Counted from the stretch's first letter, positions 28,350 through 37,631 are shown. The stretch: DNA of 64,000 nucleotides from Halioglobus maricola (GCF_009388985.1 NZ_CP036422.1:1130501-1194500), one strand, 5' to 3'. Made by a program: numbers and translations. The notes: generated from the sequence alone by a model not told the origin.

Positions 28350-29555
28350 ATGTTGATGGATATGAAACGTTACCGACTATATTCACTCCCCGGCATTTTG
28401 CTGGGGTTTCTCGCAGCTCCAGCTGCAGCAAGCCAGTTTACTGATCCCTTTGACGGCAAATTCGACATGTCTGGCTACCTGTCGGAAAACGCCTTCGGAT
28501 TTCTACCTGTACCCATCATCATCTCGGAGCCTGCAGTAGATCAGGGGCTTGGCCTGATGGGGATGTTCTTCCACGAGGATGAGGAAGCTGCCGCTGAGCG
28601 CAAGAAGATGATGGCGGAGTCGGAAACGCCCACGCGATATCTCTTGCCTCCGAGCGTGTCTGCAGTGGCGGCTGCCTACACAGGCAACGAGTCCTGGATG
28701 CTCGGCGGCGGGCATTTTGGCTTTTACCGGGAGGGGCGCATCCGCTACCAGGGCGGCGCTGGCTACGGAGATATCAACCTCGACTATTACAGCATAGGGG
28801 ATGTGGTGCTGCCTAAGCCCATCTCCCTGAAAACAGAAGCGCTGTTTGTGTCCAACACTCTGAAATTCCGCTTGGGAGAACTGCCTCTGTTTCTTGGTCC
28901 TACCCAGACATATATTGAAGCCGAGTTGTCTCCCGGTGGCCTCGCTGATATTTTTCCGCCGAACATACCAGATGATGTTGTCGACGGCTTAACTGATCTG
29001 CTGTCCGCCGATGTGACTACCTCCGGTGTTGGTTTCGAGCTGGAATTCGACTTGCGTGACAACATATTTTCCCCAACCAAGGGCTTTGCTTACACGCTGG
29101 ATTATCTCGCCTACCGCGATAGTATCGGCAGTGATATAGATTATGATCGCTGGGAGTTCGAGGGCCTGAATTACTTCAAGTTCAGTGAGTATTGGCGTGG
29201 CGCTGTACGCCTTGGCGGTGAGAGTGTCGACAGTGACGACCCTCTGCCACCTTTTGCGATGCCGGCCCTTGATATGCGCGGTATTCCCGCCGCGCGTTAC
29301 CAGGCTGAAAATGTCGCTGTGATCGAAGGCGAAGTGACATGGCAATTTACTCCTCGCTGGAGCGCTCTCGCCTTTGCCGGCGCGGGCTGGATTGAAAACG
29401 ACAGCGACGAGTTGTTCGGCTCGTCCAGCCTGGTCAGTCGCGGGGCGGGTTTCCGATATCAGATTGCACGCCAGTACGGAATGCATGTGGGTATTGACGT
29501 CGCGCGTGGCCCGGAAGATACGGTTTGGTATATTCAGGTGGGGTCAGCCTGGTAG
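28350..29555 (+). CDS. Omp85/BamA-like outer-membrane barrel protein
   Basis: A 401-residue protein with a signal peptide (SLPGILLGFLAAPAAAS) and a beta-barrel-type sequence. Alternating aromatic/glycine strands and segments such as FELEFDLRDNIFSPTKGF resemble the surface-antigen (Omp85/TamA) barrel, and the C terminus ends in aromatic Trp. No POTRA repeats precede the barrel, unlike BamA or TamA. An ATG at 28350 is chosen; 28356 and 28362 are in-frame alternatives, the last giving MKRYRLYS. Its partner and function are unknown. Confidence 0.75.
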   Translation: MLMDMKRYRLYSLPGILLGFLAAPAAASQFTDPFDGKFDMSGYLSENAFGFLPVPIIISEPAVDQGLGLMGMFFHEDEEAAAERKKMMAESETPTRYLLPPSVSAVAAAYTGNESWMLGGGHFGFYREGRIRYQGGAGYGDINLDYYSIGDVVLPKPISLKTEALFVSNTLKFRLGELPLFLGPTQTYIEAELSPGGLADIFPPNIPDDVVDGLTDLLSADVTTSGVGFELEFDLRDNIFSPTKGFAYTLDYLAYRDSIGSDIDYDRWEFEGLNYFKFSEYWRGAVRLGGESVDSDDPLPPFAMPALDMRGIPAARYQAENVAVIEGEVTWQFTPRWSALAFAGAGWIENDSDELFGSSSLVSRGAGFRYQIARQYGMHVGIDVARGPEDTVWYIQVGSAW

Positions 29556-29641
29556 CGCGACGTATCAGAACACAGCGGCTCGATGTAGAGTTCACCCTAA
29601 GGGATCAGAGAAAACTCGCTTGAGTACAGGTAATCGTCGAT

Positions 29642-30028
29642 ATGCACTATGAAAACCTGATGTTTTTCCATCTGGGTACGGTTATACCCTGTTTCTTCAT
29701 CGGTGCGTTTTTGTTGTTGAGACCAAAAGGCGGGATGGTTCATCGTAGTCTTGGAAAAATCTACATGAGCCTTATGATGATCACTGCAACTACTACCTTG
29801 TTCATGGCCAATAAAGTCGGTCCTACTTTCCTGGGTCACTTTGGTTACATCCATCTATTTAGCTTTTTGACTATCTGGTCGGTGCCGACAGCACTCTTCG
29901 CCATTAGGCAGGGCAATGTAAAACGACACCAACGGATAATGTGGTCGCTCTATATCGGTGCAATACTAATAGCAGGGGGCTTCACGTTTGTGCCAGGCCG
30001 CTACATGTATGGATTGATTTTTGGATAG
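29642..30028 (+). CDS. DUF2306-family membrane protein
   Basis: A 128-residue membrane protein with about four helices and the family motifs HRSLGKIYM near residue 35, GHFGYIHLFS near 63 and KRHQRIMWSLYIG near 95. Its function is unknown; the His residues at helix ends recall haem or metal sites but this is not shown. It is followed 50 bases later by a DUF3291 gene on the same strand. Confidence 0.8.
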   Translation: MHYENLMFFHLGTVIPCFFIGAFLLLRPKGGMVHRSLGKIYMSLMMITATTTLFMANKVGPTFLGHFGYIHLFSFLTIWSVPTALFAIRQGNVKRHQRIMWSLYIGAILIAGGFTFVPGRYMYGLIFG

Positions 30029-30078
30029 AGAGCTGAGGTATTCTTGAGCCGTGTTGAAGTACGTAAAGGGCAGAAATC

Positions 30079-30528
30079 TTGAGTAAATGTCATTTAGCGC
30101 AGATCAATATTGCCCACTCACGCGATACTCGCGACAGCGAGACTATGAAGGGGTTCATGGATCGGCTGGATGAAATCAATAGCGTCGCGGATAGATTTCC
30201 CGGGTTTGTCTGGAGGCTGCAGACGGAGGAGGGCGATGCTACAGCGATACAGGCATTTGATGATCCACTATTGCTGGTGAATGTGAGCGTTTGGGATGGC
30301 CTGGATTCGCTGAAGGCTTTCGTCTACAAATCGCTTCACGTCGAGTTGATTCAGGATAGAGATGCCTGGTTTGAGAAAGTGCGTCAGCCACATCAGGCGT
30401 TGTGGTGGGTGCCTGAGGGGCACTTGCCTTCCGTGGAGGAGGGCAGGGAGAAGCTGGAATACCTGCAAGCCAATGGGCCGAGTGAGGTGGCGTTTACCTT
30501 TGCCAAATCATTCGGCCCACCGGTTTAG
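30079..30528 (+). CDS. DUF3291 family protein
   Basis: A 149-residue soluble protein of the DUF3291 family, a dimeric alpha/beta-barrel-like fold related to monooxygenase-type ABM domains. Motifs include LAQINIAHSRD near the start, VNVSVWDGLDSLKAFVYKS near 73 and ALWWVPEGHLPS near 113. The start is TTG at 30079; the frame is closed by a stop 12 bases upstream and AAAGGG lies before it. Its function is unknown. It converges on the acyl-CoA reductase gene with a 25-base gap. Confidence 0.85.
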   Translation: MSKCHLAQINIAHSRDTRDSETMKGFMDRLDEINSVADRFPGFVWRLQTEEGDATAIQAFDDPLLLVNVSVWDGLDSLKAFVYKSLHVELIQDRDAWFEKVRQPHQALWWVPEGHLPSVEEGREKLEYLQANGPSEVAFTFAKSFGPPV

Positions 30529-30553
30529 AGGTACCTTGCGCCGTGCTTTCGGT

Positions 30554-32539
30554 TTAGAAGTGCACACCTTTCATCAGCGCTGCCAGCGCCACTTGCTCGT
30601 TCGAGGCTTCAACCTTCTCCGGCTTACTGTCTCCGCGAGCCGCGGCGGAGTCATTGAACATACGGAACACAATGTTCATGATGACTTCAGAAACGCGGGG
30701 AGCCAACGCATTCTGAACCTGCAGGAAGATCCCCAGATTGGTAGCAATCCGCTTGGGCTTCTTGACCACTGCTTCCACAACCATATCAGTCGCTTCATCA
30801 GGTGTGAGCACGGGCATTGAATCGTAGACGGAGGTTGCCGATATCATTGGCGTGCGTACCAGTGGCATGTTGATGGTGGTGAAGCGGACATTCAGGTCGG
30901 AGTATTCAACCGCAGCAGCCTTGGTCCAGGCATCCAATGCGCTCTTCGATGCCACGTAAGCTGAGAAGCGAGGACTGGGCGACAGGGCGGCGATGGACGA
31001 CATATTGATTACATGGCCGGACTTGCGCTCGGCCATGGAAGGTAGGAGGGCCATCGTCAGGCGTATGGCGCCAAAGTAGTTCACCTGCATGGTGCGCTCG
31101 AAGTCGTGGAAGCGGTCGTAGGACAGCTCCAGTGAGCGGCGAATTGAGCGGCCGGCGTTGTTGATCAGGATGTCGACATGGCCATGCGCAGCGAGTACCT
31201 CGGCGGCGAGGCGGTCACAATCTTCCAGATTGGAAACGTCTGCCTGGTAAATTGTCGCCAGCCCGCCCAGCTGGGCAATTTCGTCTGCTGTTTCCTGCAG
31301 CTTCTCAGCGGTGCGTGCAACCAGCAGCACGTGTGCGCCAGCCTCTGCCAAACGAATGGCCGAGTTTTTTCCGATGCCGGAAGATGCGCCCGTGATCAGT
31401 ACGATCTTGCCGCCGGCGTTCCCTTCAAGTGAATGATCTACAAACAGATCCGGATCCAGATTGCGTTCCCAGTAGTCCCAGATCACTGGCGCGTAGTCTC
31501 GCAATTCCGGGCACTTGATGCCCGTTCCCTTCAGGGCGCGCTCGGTATCCCGGTTGTCGTAGCGTGTCGGGAAGTTGGTGAACATGGTGACGGAATCAGG
31601 CAGTCCCATATCTGCCAATACGGTGTTAATGATGCGCTTGATAGGTGGCAGGCTTGCCAGCGTGTCGCGCACGATCCTGGGAATGAAGCCAAACATGCGG
31701 GTATCCAGACGCATGTTGAAACGGGGCGTGTGGCCGGCATCGGCAAAGATGTTCAGCATATTGCCCATAGTATGGTGTTCAGGGTCGGTCAGGTGGAAGC
31801 AGCGCCCGTCCATATCATCCAGGTGGGCAATGTGATCCATGGCATCTACAACATAGTCCACGGGCACGACATTGAACTTACCGCCTTCAATACCGATTAG
31901 CGGGAACCATGGCGGTAAGACGTTGCGGAGTTTCTGCAGGCTCTTGAAGAAATAGTAGGCGCCGTCGATCTTGTCTATTTCACCCGTTTGGGAGTGGCCC
32001 ACGACCATGGCTGGGCGATAGATACGCCAGGGGATTTTGCATTCGCTGCGTACCAGCCCTTCCGAATCGTGCTTGGTGGCAAAATAAGGGTGTTCCAGTT
32101 TTTCCGCTTCTTCAAACATGTCCTCGCGGAAGGTGCCCTCATACATGCCGCCAGCAGCAATTGAGCTGACGTGTTGGAAGCAGCCGCTGTTCAGGGCCTC
32201 GGCCAACTGGATCGCGTGGCGTGTACCCTCTATGTTGGTCTTGATCTGGGATTCGGCCGAGGCAGACAGGTCGTAGATCGCCGCAAGGTGGCAGAAGTGC
32301 GTGATGCCGCCTTTCAGCTCGGCGATGGTGGCCTCATCCAGGCCTAGCAGCGGCTCGCGCAGGTCGCCTTCTACGGGAATCAGGCGATTGCCGTTTTCGC
32401 CGAAGCGCTGCTGGAGTTCCTCGAACTTCTGCCTGGAGCCCGCGCGGGTCAGGACGTAGATGTCGCCTTCGCGCTCAATGAGCTTCTCGATGAAGAACTT
32501 GCCAATGAAACCGGTACCGCCAGTAATGAAGTAAGCCAT
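30554..32539 (-). CDS. Two-domain fatty acyl-CoA reductase (wax/alcohol forming)
   Basis: A 661-residue fusion of two Rossmann domains. The N-terminal extended SDR has GGTGFIGKF at residues 7-15 and a YFATKH active-site motif near 152. The C-terminal classical SDR has TGASSGIGK near 381 and YVASKSALDAW near 527. Sequence and length closely follow the Marinobacter fatty acyl-CoA reductase that reduces acyl-CoA to fatty alcohol for wax esters. No wax ester synthase gene is in the window. An AraC regulator and an acyl-CoA synthetase lie upstream, forming a lipid locus. Confidence 0.9.
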   Translation of the reverse strand: MAYFITGGTGFIGKFFIEKLIEREGDIYVLTRAGSRQKFEELQQRFGENGNRLIPVEGDLREPLLGLDEATIAELKGGITHFCHLAAIYDLSASAESQIKTNIEGTRHAIQLAEALNSGCFQHVSSIAAGGMYEGTFREDMFEEAEKLEHPYFATKHDSEGLVRSECKIPWRIYRPAMVVGHSQTGEIDKIDGAYYFFKSLQKLRNVLPPWFPLIGIEGGKFNVVPVDYVVDAMDHIAHLDDMDGRCFHLTDPEHHTMGNMLNIFADAGHTPRFNMRLDTRMFGFIPRIVRDTLASLPPIKRIINTVLADMGLPDSVTMFTNFPTRYDNRDTERALKGTGIKCPELRDYAPVIWDYWERNLDPDLFVDHSLEGNAGGKIVLITGASSGIGKNSAIRLAEAGAHVLLVARTAEKLQETADEIAQLGGLATIYQADVSNLEDCDRLAAEVLAAHGHVDILINNAGRSIRRSLELSYDRFHDFERTMQVNYFGAIRLTMALLPSMAERKSGHVINMSSIAALSPSPRFSAYVASKSALDAWTKAAAVEYSDLNVRFTTINMPLVRTPMISATSVYDSMPVLTPDEATDMVVEAVVKKPKRIATNLGIFLQVQNALAPRVSEVIMNIVFRMFNDSAAARGDSKPEKVEASNEQVALAALMKGVHF

Positions 32540-32600
32540 GGGACACGCTCCTGAATATGTGTAAGAGTCAGGTAATTCTAGGCGCTCTGGGAAATCTCAC

Positions 32601-32622
32601 AATTGCGGCTTTTTGCAATCGG
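32601..32622 (+). promoter_or_regulatory. Possible regulator site upstream of acyl-CoA reductase
   Basis: The 22 bases starting AATTGCG and ending CAATCGG contain ATTGC (32602-32606) inverted to GCAAT (32615-32619). They match 15 of 22 positions of a site before the acyl-CoA synthetase (33813-33834). It lies 62 bases upstream of the reductase start, next to the AraC gene. Confidence 0.3.
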
Positions 32623-32658
32623 TAGGGGCAGGAATTTTCACGCCCCCGGAGGCACTGA

Positions 32659-33726
32659 TCAGCAGTGCTGTGTGCGGTAGTCCTGAGGGGTCAGTCCGGT
32701 CCATTTTTTGAAGGCCCGGTGGAAGGTGCTGCTGTCGGAAAAGCCCAGCAGTTCGGCCAGTTCGGCAGTGGTGTACTCACCGCTGGCCAGGAAGTTGATA
32801 GCGGCATCGCGTCGACATTGATCCTTTAGTTGCTGAAAGGACGTGCCTTCCTCTTTCAGGCGCCGGTGCAGGGTAGGGGTGGTCATATGGATGCGTTCGG
32901 CAACGTCCTGTAGCGTCGGCATAGCGCGCTGGAAATCGCTCCCAATCAGGTGGCGAATACGAATCGCAAGGCTGTGGTCTTCGGGGCTGATTCGAAACAG
33001 TTCGGCCGGGTAGGTAGCCAGCATGGTTTCCAGCGACGGCTCTCCCTGGACTATCGGGAAATCGAGATAGCGGCTGTGGAACGCCCAGGCGTCGTGGTGG
33101 GTGCCAAATTTCACGGGCTGGCCGAACACCTCGCTGTAGTCCTTGCCATCCTCCGGGGCTTCGCGCATTTCCACTGCGTGCAGATCAATGAAGCTGCCTA
33201 TGAACCAGCCGCATACCCGGTGCCACATGGCCATGGAGAGGATTCTGCCAGTCATTCCCGGCAGCCAGTGCAGGCTTTCCATGCTGAAGTTCTCGGGGGC
33301 GACCAGCGAGCGGTCGGTGGCATCATCGAAAACAAACCGACACCAGACCAGATCACCGTCCTCCTCTATGGCAAAGGTCTCGCCGGTGGATTGCATGCGC
33401 CGGAAATAAACGGATGCTCGCTGCAGGGCCTGGCGGAGGTCGCGCGCGTGTAGCATGGCCTGAAACATCATCCGGTAGGCGCTGAACAAGCGCGTATCTT
33501 CCGGGTCCATGGCGTTTTCGGGTATGTAGTCCTGTAGTTGGTGCACCAGGTGGATAAACAGGCGGCCGTAGTCTTCCACAGGTATCACCGCCCCAGGTAC
33601 TGCCTGTGTTTCCAGCAGGGCCAGTGGAAGGTTGGCCGCTGTCAGTTGCGCGCGCAACTGGTCACGGGGCACGGGCGCCAGCCTGAGCAACGACTGGGCA
33701 TATTTTAGGGGAATGGTGTCCGCCAC
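32659..33726 (-). CDS. AraC-family regulator
   Basis: A 355-residue AraC regulator. The N-terminal 'arabinose-binding' type ligand domain (about residues 15-225) resembles the OruR/ArgR-like class. The C-terminal double HTH (about 255-353) shows TPTLHRRLKEEGTSFQQLKDQCRRD and LAELLGFSDSSTFHRAFKKWTG. It lies upstream of the acyl-CoA reductase on the same strand and divergent from the acyl-CoA synthetase, so it probably controls one or both. Effector unknown; a fatty acid or acyl-CoA would fit the locus. Confidence 0.92.
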   Translation of the reverse strand: MADTIPLKYAQSLLRLAPVPRDQLRAQLTAANLPLALLETQAVPGAVIPVEDYGRLFIHLVHQLQDYIPENAMDPEDTRLFSAYRMMFQAMLHARDLRQALQRASVYFRRMQSTGETFAIEEDGDLVWCRFVFDDATDRSLVAPENFSMESLHWLPGMTGRILSMAMWHRVCGWFIGSFIDLHAVEMREAPEDGKDYSEVFGQPVKFGTHHDAWAFHSRYLDFPIVQGEPSLETMLATYPAELFRISPEDHSLAIRIRHLIGSDFQRAMPTLQDVAERIHMTTPTLHRRLKEEGTSFQQLKDQCRRDAAINFLASGEYTTAELAELLGFSDSSTFHRAFKKWTGLTPQDYRTQHC

Positions 33727-33812
33727 GGGATGAACTCCTGAACTGAGCCCATTCTACTGTTGTGGGTGGCGTGGGCAAGCGCTCAACTCTGGTGCAAAAT
33801 CCCGTCTCTGAT

Positions 33813-33834
33813 AATTGCGAATTCTCGCCAATGG
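33813..33834 (+). promoter_or_regulatory. Possible regulator site upstream of acyl-CoA synthetase
   Basis: It begins AATTGCGA and ends CCAATGG and resembles the site at 32601-32622 (15 of 22 bases). It is 25 bases before the synthetase ATG, in the divergent gap with the AraC gene. Confidence 0.3.
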
Positions 33835-33859
33835 CTGAAACCCGGTCGAAGGCTAGACT

Positions 33860-35572
33860 ATGCCTAACTGTAAACCTATCGAGAACACACTGATGTCTGA
33901 ACTAAAACAGGAATTCGACGCTGCTCTGGCACAGCTCATTGGCCCCGGAGCTCCCTGGGAGATAGCTACAGATGCGCAGGGCCTCAGTTACTATGCCAAT
34001 GCACCGGTCAATCTGAGAGAGGCTCTCTATGTTGCCCGCGACCATGGTGATCGTGAATTCCTGATCTATGAAGGGGAGCGGCGCACTTTCAACCAATTGC
34101 TGGATGAAGCTGATGCGTTGGGCGCGGCGCTACAGGGTGCCGGCGTTGGCAAGGGCGACCGCGTTGCTCTGGCTATGCGGAATTACCCGGAATGGATGTC
34201 GGCGTTCATTGCCGTGACCGCCATCGGTGCGGTTGTCGTGCCGATCAATAGCTGGGGGAGCCCTGCCGACGTTCACTTTGCCGTCACAGATGCCGGCGCA
34301 AAACTGGCGATTTGCGATCAGCAGCGAGCCGATGCGGCGGGAACCTTGCTGCAAGACGCCGGCGTGCAGGTTTTGATTGCTCGACCAGCCGATGCCAATG
34401 ATCCCGCTGGACTCCCGAGTTTCGTTGCGGCATATGCGGGTAAACAACCGGCCCATGTGGACATCGACGGCGATGACCTGGCCCTGATAATGTATACCTC
34501 TGGTACCAGCGGTAAGCCAAAGGGGGCCGCTTCCACGCACCGAGCCCTGTGCCAGGCGGTGTATAACATTGAATGTTTTGCCATCGCTGCGGCTATGACC
34601 AACGGCGATTTGATTACCGCCATGCTGGAGCGCGGGCACGAGCCCACGTCACTGCTGGCGGTACCTCTTTTTCATGTCAGCGGCTGTCACGCTCAGTTCC
34701 TGGTTAATCTGCGCGGTGGTCGACGTATCGTGATGATGTACAAGTGGGACGTGGATCGCGCGCTTCAGTATATAGAGCAAGAGCGAGTAACGACCTTGGC
34801 CGCCGCGCCTTCCATGGCGCTCGACCTGCTGGAGGCCGAGGGTTTCGATACGACTGATACCAGCAGCCTGTTCTCACTGGGTGTCGGCGGTGCTGCAACT
34901 CCGCCGCGCATACGCTCATTGCTGAACGAAAAAATGCCGCAGAATTTCAGTGGAACGGGGTATGGCATGACGGAAACCAATGCGCAGGGCTCCTCACTGA
35001 CTGGTCGGGCATTTCGCGATAATCCCGGTACCTCAGGCTTTCCCCACCCGGTAATGGAATTCCGTATTCGCGATGAAGCAGGTGCCGACCTGCCTCAGGG
35101 TGATGCCGGCGAGATATGGGTACGCGGTGTCACGGTGATCAAGGAATACTGGAACCGCCCGGACGCCAACGCCAGTGATTTTGAAGACGGCTGGATGCGC
35201 ACCGGGGACATTGGCTACTTCGACGAGGACGGTCTTATTTACCTGGCGGATCGCGCCAAGGACATGATTATCCGCGGGGGTGAGAACATCTACCCTATTG
35301 AAATTGAGAACGAGCTGCTCGAGCATCCTGCTGTCAAGGAGGTAGCGGTTGTAGGCTTGCCCCACGAGCGCTGGGGCGAGCGGGTGGTAGCCGTGGCGCA
35401 TCTGCATCCGAAATCTGCCGCATCAGAGCAGGATTTGATCGATTTTGCCGCGGCGCGACTTGCCGCATTCAAGGCGCCGAGCCAGGTGTTTATCAGTGAC
35501 CAGCCGCTCCCCCGAAACGCGGCCAACAAATTGCTGAAACGCGAGATCAAGGAAGGCTTGCCGGAGCGCTGA
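33860..35572 (+). CDS. AMP-forming acyl-CoA synthetase
   Basis: An ANL-superfamily ligase that activates a carboxylic acid to acyl-AMP and then acyl-CoA. The P-loop MYTSGTSGKPKG lies near residue 212, GYGMTETN near 368, the hinge region WMRTGDIGYFDEDG near 446, DMIIRGGENIYP near 470 and the catalytic Lys in NAANKLLKRE near 560. The ATG at 33860 gives 570 residues; a second ATG at 33893 gives 559 and either could be used. The substrate is unknown; pairing with a fatty acyl-CoA reductase suggests a long-chain fatty acid. Confidence 0.93.
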   Translation: MPNCKPIENTLMSELKQEFDAALAQLIGPGAPWEIATDAQGLSYYANAPVNLREALYVARDHGDREFLIYEGERRTFNQLLDEADALGAALQGAGVGKGDRVALAMRNYPEWMSAFIAVTAIGAVVVPINSWGSPADVHFAVTDAGAKLAICDQQRADAAGTLLQDAGVQVLIARPADANDPAGLPSFVAAYAGKQPAHVDIDGDDLALIMYTSGTSGKPKGAASTHRALCQAVYNIECFAIAAAMTNGDLITAMLERGHEPTSLLAVPLFHVSGCHAQFLVNLRGGRRIVMMYKWDVDRALQYIEQERVTTLAAAPSMALDLLEAEGFDTTDTSSLFSLGVGGAATPPRIRSLLNEKMPQNFSGTGYGMTETNAQGSSLTGRAFRDNPGTSGFPHPVMEFRIRDEAGADLPQGDAGEIWVRGVTVIKEYWNRPDANASDFEDGWMRTGDIGYFDEDGLIYLADRAKDMIIRGGENIYPIEIENELLEHPAVKEVAVVGLPHERWGERVVAVAHLHPKSAASEQDLIDFAAARLAAFKAPSQVFISDQPLPRNAANKLLKREIKEGLPER

Positions 35573-35608
35573 GTGGCCGCCATTTAGAGCGACTTACCTC
35601 CGGCCGAT

Positions 35609-36472
35609 CTAGCTAGCCTGGCCCCGGTCCACAATGATTGTCCCGTCCACATGCACATCGCGCTGGGGGTAAGAAATCACTACATTGTTCGCCCTGAACA
35701 GGGCGTCTATGCGATAGCGGAGATCGCTTCTGATCAACCGCAAGCCTCTTTCTGCGGTGGCCAGTGCCCACACGTTGAGTTCGAAGATCAAAGAACTGTC
35801 GCCAAAGTCATCGAACAGCACTGCATACCCGGGTTCTTTCAAAACGTCGGTATGTTCTTCTGCCGCCTGTTTTAGCAGCTCGGTGACTAAATTAACGTCG
35901 GAACCGTACTCCACTCCTACGCGCACCGAAGTGCGCACAAGCTTGTCTATCAGGGTCCAGTTGGTCACCGTGTTTTCTAACAGGTAACTATTGGGTACCA
36001 GCAGTCTCACTCCGTCGACGCGTCTTATGCAGGTTGAGCGGGTATTTATAGATTCAACGTTACCGCGGACATCACCTATCTCGAGGAAGTCATCTATACG
36101 GATTGGCCGCTCCCACATCAGGATCCAGCCGCTGATGAAATTGTTGATGATGTTCTGGGCACCGAAGCCGACCCCGATCGCTATTGCGCCGGAGACGAAC
36201 GCAAAAGCAGCGAGCGGAATACCTAGAATGTCCAGTGCGATGGCGCTGAGCACGACGAATCCCAGAATGATGTAGGCCCTTGAGATTACTTGCAGTAGGT
36301 CCGCATTTACTTTTTTGCGCCCTAGTTTTTCCCGGATAATTCGACCGCTCCAGACGATGAGGAATGCACCAAGCAATACAAGTGCGGCGACAGATAACAG
36401 TTCTCCAATAGTCAGGCCGCTCTCGCCTATGTCGAGGAGTGTGATGTCCATTATTTCTTTCAATTCACTCAT
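35609..36472 (-). CDS. Small-conductance mechanosensitive channel (MscS family)
   Basis: An MscS-type channel that releases solutes on hypo-osmotic shock. From the ATG at 36472 it has 287 residues: three transmembrane helices, with the pore helix rich in Gly/Ala (FVSGAIAIGVGFGAQNIINNFISG), then the beta domain (IRIDDFLEIGDVRGNVESI) and the alpha/beta C-terminal domain. A further in-frame TTG at 36532 would add a basic leader and is not favoured. An ATG at 36451 has a better-spaced GAAAG and is an alternative. The gene is divergent from corA. Confidence 0.92.
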   Translation of the reverse strand: MSELKEIMDITLLDIGESGLTIGELLSVAALVLLGAFLIVWSGRIIREKLGRKKVNADLLQVISRAYIILGFVVLSAIALDILGIPLAAFAFVSGAIAIGVGFGAQNIINNFISGWILMWERPIRIDDFLEIGDVRGNVESINTRSTCIRRVDGVRLLVPNSYLLENTVTNWTLIDKLVRTSVRVGVEYGSDVNLVTELLKQAAEEHTDVLKEPGYAVLFDDFGDSSLIFELNVWALATAERGLRLIRSDLRYRIDALFRANNVVISYPQRDVHVDGTIIVDRGQAS

Positions 36473-36535
36473 CCTTTCTGTTCGAATTTTTCTCGTTGCA
36501 TGCCTTGGTAAACGCGGGGTTAATCGAGGCAAATG

Positions 36536-36550
36536 TTCTATCTTATAGAA
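36536..36550. promoter_or_regulatory. Inverted repeat between mscS and corA
   Basis: TTCTAT (36536-36541) and ATAGAA (36545-36550) are a perfect 6-bp inverted repeat with a 3-base centre in the 187-base divergent gap. It is a candidate operator; no regulator is known. Confidence 0.3.
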
Positions 36551-36569
36551 TAGCTAAATATCGGCGTGA

Positions 36570-36598
36570 TTTATCAGAATATCGCTAGGTTTTATCAG
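36570..36598 (+). repeat. Direct repeat upstream of corA
   Basis: TTTATCAG occurs at 36570-36577 and 36591-36598, 21 bp apart (two helical turns), upstream of a -10-like TATACT at 36625-36630. The spacing suits a dimeric activator binding one DNA face. Confidence 0.35.
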
Positions 36599-36659
36599 TG
36601 TCAGGTGTTCTAGTGCCAGTAGCTTATACTTGTTTGATAACCGAACCTGGAGGATAACT

Positions 36660-37631
36660 ATGGATCGCGCGATGCTACTCTCGCAAGCCGGGGAATATGA
36701 AACCGGTGGGTTGGAGTTGGTAGAGCAGTGGCGAGATCGCCCTGACTGCTATCTATGGCTCGATCTCGAGAGTGCTCCTTCTGAAGACGTTCGCCAGATA
36801 TTGAGTTCCATGCAATGTGATGAGCTGGCGATTAACGATAGCTTTCGCGCCCGGCATCCTCCCAAGATAGAGCAGTTCAAAGATAGTACGTTTGTCCTGT
36901 TTCGGGGGATTTCCAGCCTCGATGACTCACTCGAACTGGAACCACAGCAGATCGGGCTCTGGATCGGCTCTCGGCACCTCATTACGTATCACCGGGGGAC
37001 GTCTATCAGCGTATCTCATCACTGGGATATCGAATTGCAGTCAGGGCTGCTGCAACAACCAGGCGTGCTTGCACTCAAGATCATTCACTATGCTTGCGGA
37101 CGCTATCTGGAGAAGTTGCTGGATTTCGAAGACCAGCTTGCGGATCTTGAAGATGGCTTGCTGTCCGAGCAGTCTGAAGAAGGTATGCGGAAACTGGTGA
37201 TTTATCGCTCGAGGCTGCGCAGGCTAAAGCGAGTATTCAATTATCACCGAGTGATGGCAGAGCAGATCTATCGAGTGGGCAGCCCTCACCTCGGTGAGGG
37301 CGATGAAGGAGAGATTAACCATATTCGGCGCGACCTATACGACCGCTGCGAGAGATTGAGTAGCCTGTGTCAATTGTACTACGAACTATGTGGTGACCTG
37401 GTAGAGGGGCACATTTCATTGAGTTCTCACAACCTGAACCGGACCATGAAGATACTGACGATAATTTCCGCATTGTTTGTCCCGCTGACATTTGTGGCAG
37501 GTATCTACGGCATGAACTTCGAATATATGCCGGAACTTGGCTGGAAATATGCCTACTTCGTGGTCATCGGCGTGATGGGATTGATCGTGCTGGCCATGTT
37601 GGCGGTTTTCAGGCGTTTTCGCTGGTTCTAG
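36660..37631 (+). CDS. CorA/ZntB-family metal ion transporter
   Basis: A 323-residue CorA-superfamily protein. The long cytoplasmic funnel domain (residues 1 to about 255) is followed by two C-terminal helices flanking the signature YGMNF, with the acidic loop EYMPELGW between them. A GMN-type motif with the MPEL loop favours Mg2+/Co2+ CorA over ZntB, but the ion is not certain. The ATG at 36660 is preceded by GGAGG at 36648-36652; an in-frame TTG at 36630 is rejected. It is divergent from mscS. Confidence 0.92.
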   Translation: MDRAMLLSQAGEYETGGLELVEQWRDRPDCYLWLDLESAPSEDVRQILSSMQCDELAINDSFRARHPPKIEQFKDSTFVLFRGISSLDDSLELEPQQIGLWIGSRHLITYHRGTSISVSHHWDIELQSGLLQQPGVLALKIIHYACGRYLEKLLDFEDQLADLEDGLLSEQSEEGMRKLVIYRSRLRRLKRVFNYHRVMAEQIYRVGSPHLGEGDEGEINHIRRDLYDRCERLSSLCQLYYELCGDLVEGHISLSSHNLNRTMKILTIISALFVPLTFVAGIYGMNFEYMPELGWKYAYFVVIGVMGLIVLAMLAVFRRFRWF

